A stretch of DNA of 64,000 nucleotides from Lithodes maja (lineage: Eukaryota; Arthropoda; Malacostraca; Decapoda; Lithodidae), in assembly GCA_037953745.1 (NCBI GenBank), contig JBAKBP010004469.1, positions 1 through 64,000 of the forward strand, in the 5' to 3' direction. The notes under the pieces were generated by a model. That model had not been told where the DNA came from, did not search any database, and saw only the letters and a program-made list of their open reading frames with translations. Numbering within the stretch: position 1 is the stretch's first letter; every line of letters begins with the position of its first letter. Below are positions 61,288-64,000 of the stretch, piece after piece. The position numbers and the translations under genes were made by a program.

Positions 61288-64000
61288 TAAAATGCCCCAG
61301 AACAAGAAGCCCACCACAGAAGCCACGAGCGAACGCCACACAGAAACACCCAAAGGAAAGGTCCACAGAACGAAAGGACCAGCTGACCGAGCCAGCCATT
61401 TCAGACAGGCCCAAGCCCGCAGGGCTAAGCAGCTCCAGGCTGCACCCATTTACCTCTTCTAAACTGACCATTTTCCACACCTCACGTACACTAACCCCCT
61501 CGTGTCCTACACTCCTAACTACAAAGATGATGAACAGGAATATACATTCATATTAAAAACACCCATGCCCTGTCCCGACGTTGACCCAATGCCAACACAT
61601 CAGACAGCCATAATTATATCTATGTATGTTCTTACATCCGAGAAGTAGATGTTATATATCTTAGAAGTTAAAACACCCACGCTTGTCCCTAGACCTCGTA
61701 TATCATTTCCCATGACGAGTATAGATATATGTAACCCGTGCTCAGTCGCCCCTTGCATTGTTCCTCTAGTAACTAAGTCTATAATATTAACTGCCACCAG
61801 CATTGATACGACATAGCGGCACTGTCCTTGTGTCGTATTGTGCCAAGTACAGATCAACCAGGTTTCATCACCTTATTAGGACGACGACTATAATGTCATC
61901 GTTCATCGATGTATGCAATCCTTAGTTTAAGTATTAATATTAACATTCCCTAACATCTTGTCTTGCCAGACTAAGCTTCTGAAGACCCATCGCCCCATAA
62001 ATCTATGTATTCAATCCTTAGGTTAAGTATTTTTATCTGCCATTGTGTTCACCTTTTTCCATTTACTTTTCCACAATTGTCATACGTCTTCCCCTTACCT
62101 CCTTCGTATCCGCAGTCCACACTACGCCAATTTACTTCGTGTCATACACCTCTTACCCCAACCAGAGATTGTATAAGATAACCTGGTTACCAGTATCTGT
62201 CATAAGTACCCCGAAACAATAACTAAGTACCCCTACGAACTGCCGCTGTTGTTGGTATATTTATATTTAATAGAAAACGCAGTTCCCAGGGCCAACTAAT
62301 AGTATCCATAACCCCTCGGACTGATCACATAACTCTATCTTTTCCAGACTCATATACCACCCCATAGTTGCATTCCCCGGTAGCATTTGGCTAACGTATT
62401 CTACTGCCTTTTCAAACTTCCATATCAATTGTAGCCTAATGCCACCCCCACGCCCAGGGACCTTAGGGGCAAAATTTCCCTGTAGCCCTTGAACTCTCCC
62501 CCCCCCCCTCTCATTAAGACACCCGCGCTTCTCGACTCTTGTCCGACCTAGCCTCTCTCTCATACCTCTTGAAGATCCTTGAATTGTCCGTTACTAACGC
62601 TCTCCAGCTTTTTATATATATACTCCTATCCAGCCTACCTTCCCTTAGTAGGCCAGAACAACATTAGAACTTTACTAACCCCGTGCATGCCATCTATTCT
62701 CTTACAACCCATTCACAACCCTGCACCCAATGGTCGTCGGTGCGAGGCTAGCCGCCTCGCCAGTAACTAACTTCTATTGCCATACTTCCAGATAAATGTG
62801 GCAGAGTTAGCAACCCAGTCTCCACCACATCCAGCAAACCCTACAATTAACAACCAGCCGAGTAAAACCAGCTAGCTAAGGCACCTTCGGTTTTGGTATT
62901 AAGGACACCCACATCTGTCTCATACACAGAGGGTTATTACAAACACTGGTGATATGGCAAGCCCCTAGCCACAGCCGCCGGACGACTATCACAGAGAGAG
63001 GGCGCCCAGCTCCCCCTTTTTGCCCACCCGAGGAGGGAGACCCCCACCCCCGCGGAGGTATACCTGGCCCCTGTTTTGACTTCCGAGTCATTGCCAGGTA
63101 GCACAGGAATTCTTCCTATCAATGAACTAACCATGCATGACTAACACCTTTACTAACCTCTATTAACTCACAATAAACCATTTACCTTTCTTGCATGCTC
63201 TGATCACTAAATTAGCACCTCAGCTATACCATAGAATGAAGATTGAACAATCTAGAGAGACGCTCCTATCACAGCTGTCCCCATCCTCCTCGCAAAGTAG
63301 ATCCAGTCTCTCTCCCCTAAATACTTCCAGTATAGCCAAAATAGTACCTCTTACTAAGGCTCAGTTATATGAAAATATAAAGGCTTCCTATAGCCATGTG
63401 CCACAACAGTAAATACCATCTTACCTAGTCCCCATATTTATTGAGAGCTCAAATAAGTCCATAAGACTCGAGATCCCTACTGTCTACAGGGTCCAGAACC
63501 GAGCCTATAAATCTAGCTCCCGCCCCCAGTCAAATCAGTTGAAAGCTAGACACCAACCAGGGGTCACTACCCTGCAGTTAACTTCTAGCTCTGCCCTTGT
63601 GTTGTTCAGGAGTGAGATTCCAGAGCCGGCAGACTCCGTGGCAGATTTGGATAGAAGGACCTGCCCACGTATTTGAGAACTTCACACATATGGGCCCCCT
63701 GGACGGCCGCGGAACCAGTCGTTAGCCCCCAACATCATGGACGCAAGATAACCAGAACCAGACCCATCAGACACTACCCAAGATTCCCTTTAGCAGTACT
63801 ACATATTACTGTGCTGTTTAGAGATTCACTAATTAATATTTCTACGAAGTGGCTATCTCTTTGCCCCAGTATAATTCATATAACCATTCAATTAGGAAGT
63901 GCTAAGCGTATCAGTGTTCATTATTTAACAGGCGATACTAACTCTCGTAATCAACCATATGCCCAGATATTATTACCTAGAAGGAAACCCTAGTGATATC
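61288..64000 (+). repeat. LTR of the giant-LTR family (cut by window end)
   Basis: Starts TAAAATGCCCC directly at the satellite and is collinear with the solo LTR and 3' LTR of A for 2,713 bp; about 0.5 kb is missing beyond the window. With no polypurine tract on its left it is a 5' or solo LTR. It has a few private changes near the window end (63855-64000) that match element B's version (tatctctttgccccagtataattcat), so it may be a mosaic between subfamilies. Confidence 0.85.

Overview
This is animal nuclear DNA, not a bacterial or viral window. There is no operon structure. One host gene with introns lies in a dense nest of LTR retrotransposons, LINEs, SINEs, MITEs and simple repeats. The mix (mag-type and giant-LTR gypsy-like elements, RTE, CR1 and jockey-like LINEs, TTAA MITEs) suggests an arthropod, and a decapod crustacean is my best guess. 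No sequence here fixes the species.

The only host gene I can support is on the minus strand at 15973-20971. Four exons (20727-20971, 17269-17381, 16244-16372, 15973-16102) join with matching splice phases into part of a major-facilitator transporter. It most resembles SLC49A4 (DIRC2), a lysosomal carrier. Its introns hold a decayed CR1 element, a diverged repeat, a minisatellite, an (AT)n tract and TTAA MITEs. A second, truncated copy of the 20.9-kb exon lies at 23271-23319.

Most of the rest is one LTR retrotransposon family with LTRs of about 3.0-3.3 kb. Element A (1-8904, +) is a gag-only, internally deleted copy between near-identical LTRs. Solo LTR 23482-26523 has a perfect 5-bp target duplication. 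LTR 61288-64000 runs off the window inside a 26-bp satellite. Element B (41770-58291, -) carries a long open pol (RT, RNase H, integrase), a protease ORF, gag pieces and a third ORF that continues through the polypurine tract into the LTR. A diverged relative of this LTR is at 27459-28375. B's 5' LTR is split by a 3.84-kb LINE, and its 3' LTR by a tRNA-derived SINE and a truncation.

Three other units stand out. (1) A unit at 28380-35658 has about 82-bp terminal inverted repeats, gag-like ORFs with a CxxC...CxxC motif, and no recognisable polymerase or recombinase. (2) A mag-like gypsy element D (35659-41769, -) has 182-bp LTRs, and its two flanks come from unrelated sequences. (3) Two TTAA-flanked MITE families each have an empty site inside this same window.

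Region by region: 1-8904 element A; 8905-9565 LINE 3' end; 9972-12525 RTE with an 11-bp TSD; 12537-15545 decayed LINEs; 15973-20971 host exons and intronic repeats; 21135-23252 TTAA MITE cluster; 23482-28375 LTRs; 28380-35658 TIR-bounded gag-like unit; 35659-41769 element D; 41770-58291 element B with nested insertions; 58292-61287 SINE, unclassified repeats and satellite; 61288-64000 LTR. Similarity statements rest on reading the sequence and on memory of families; no search or alignment program was run.
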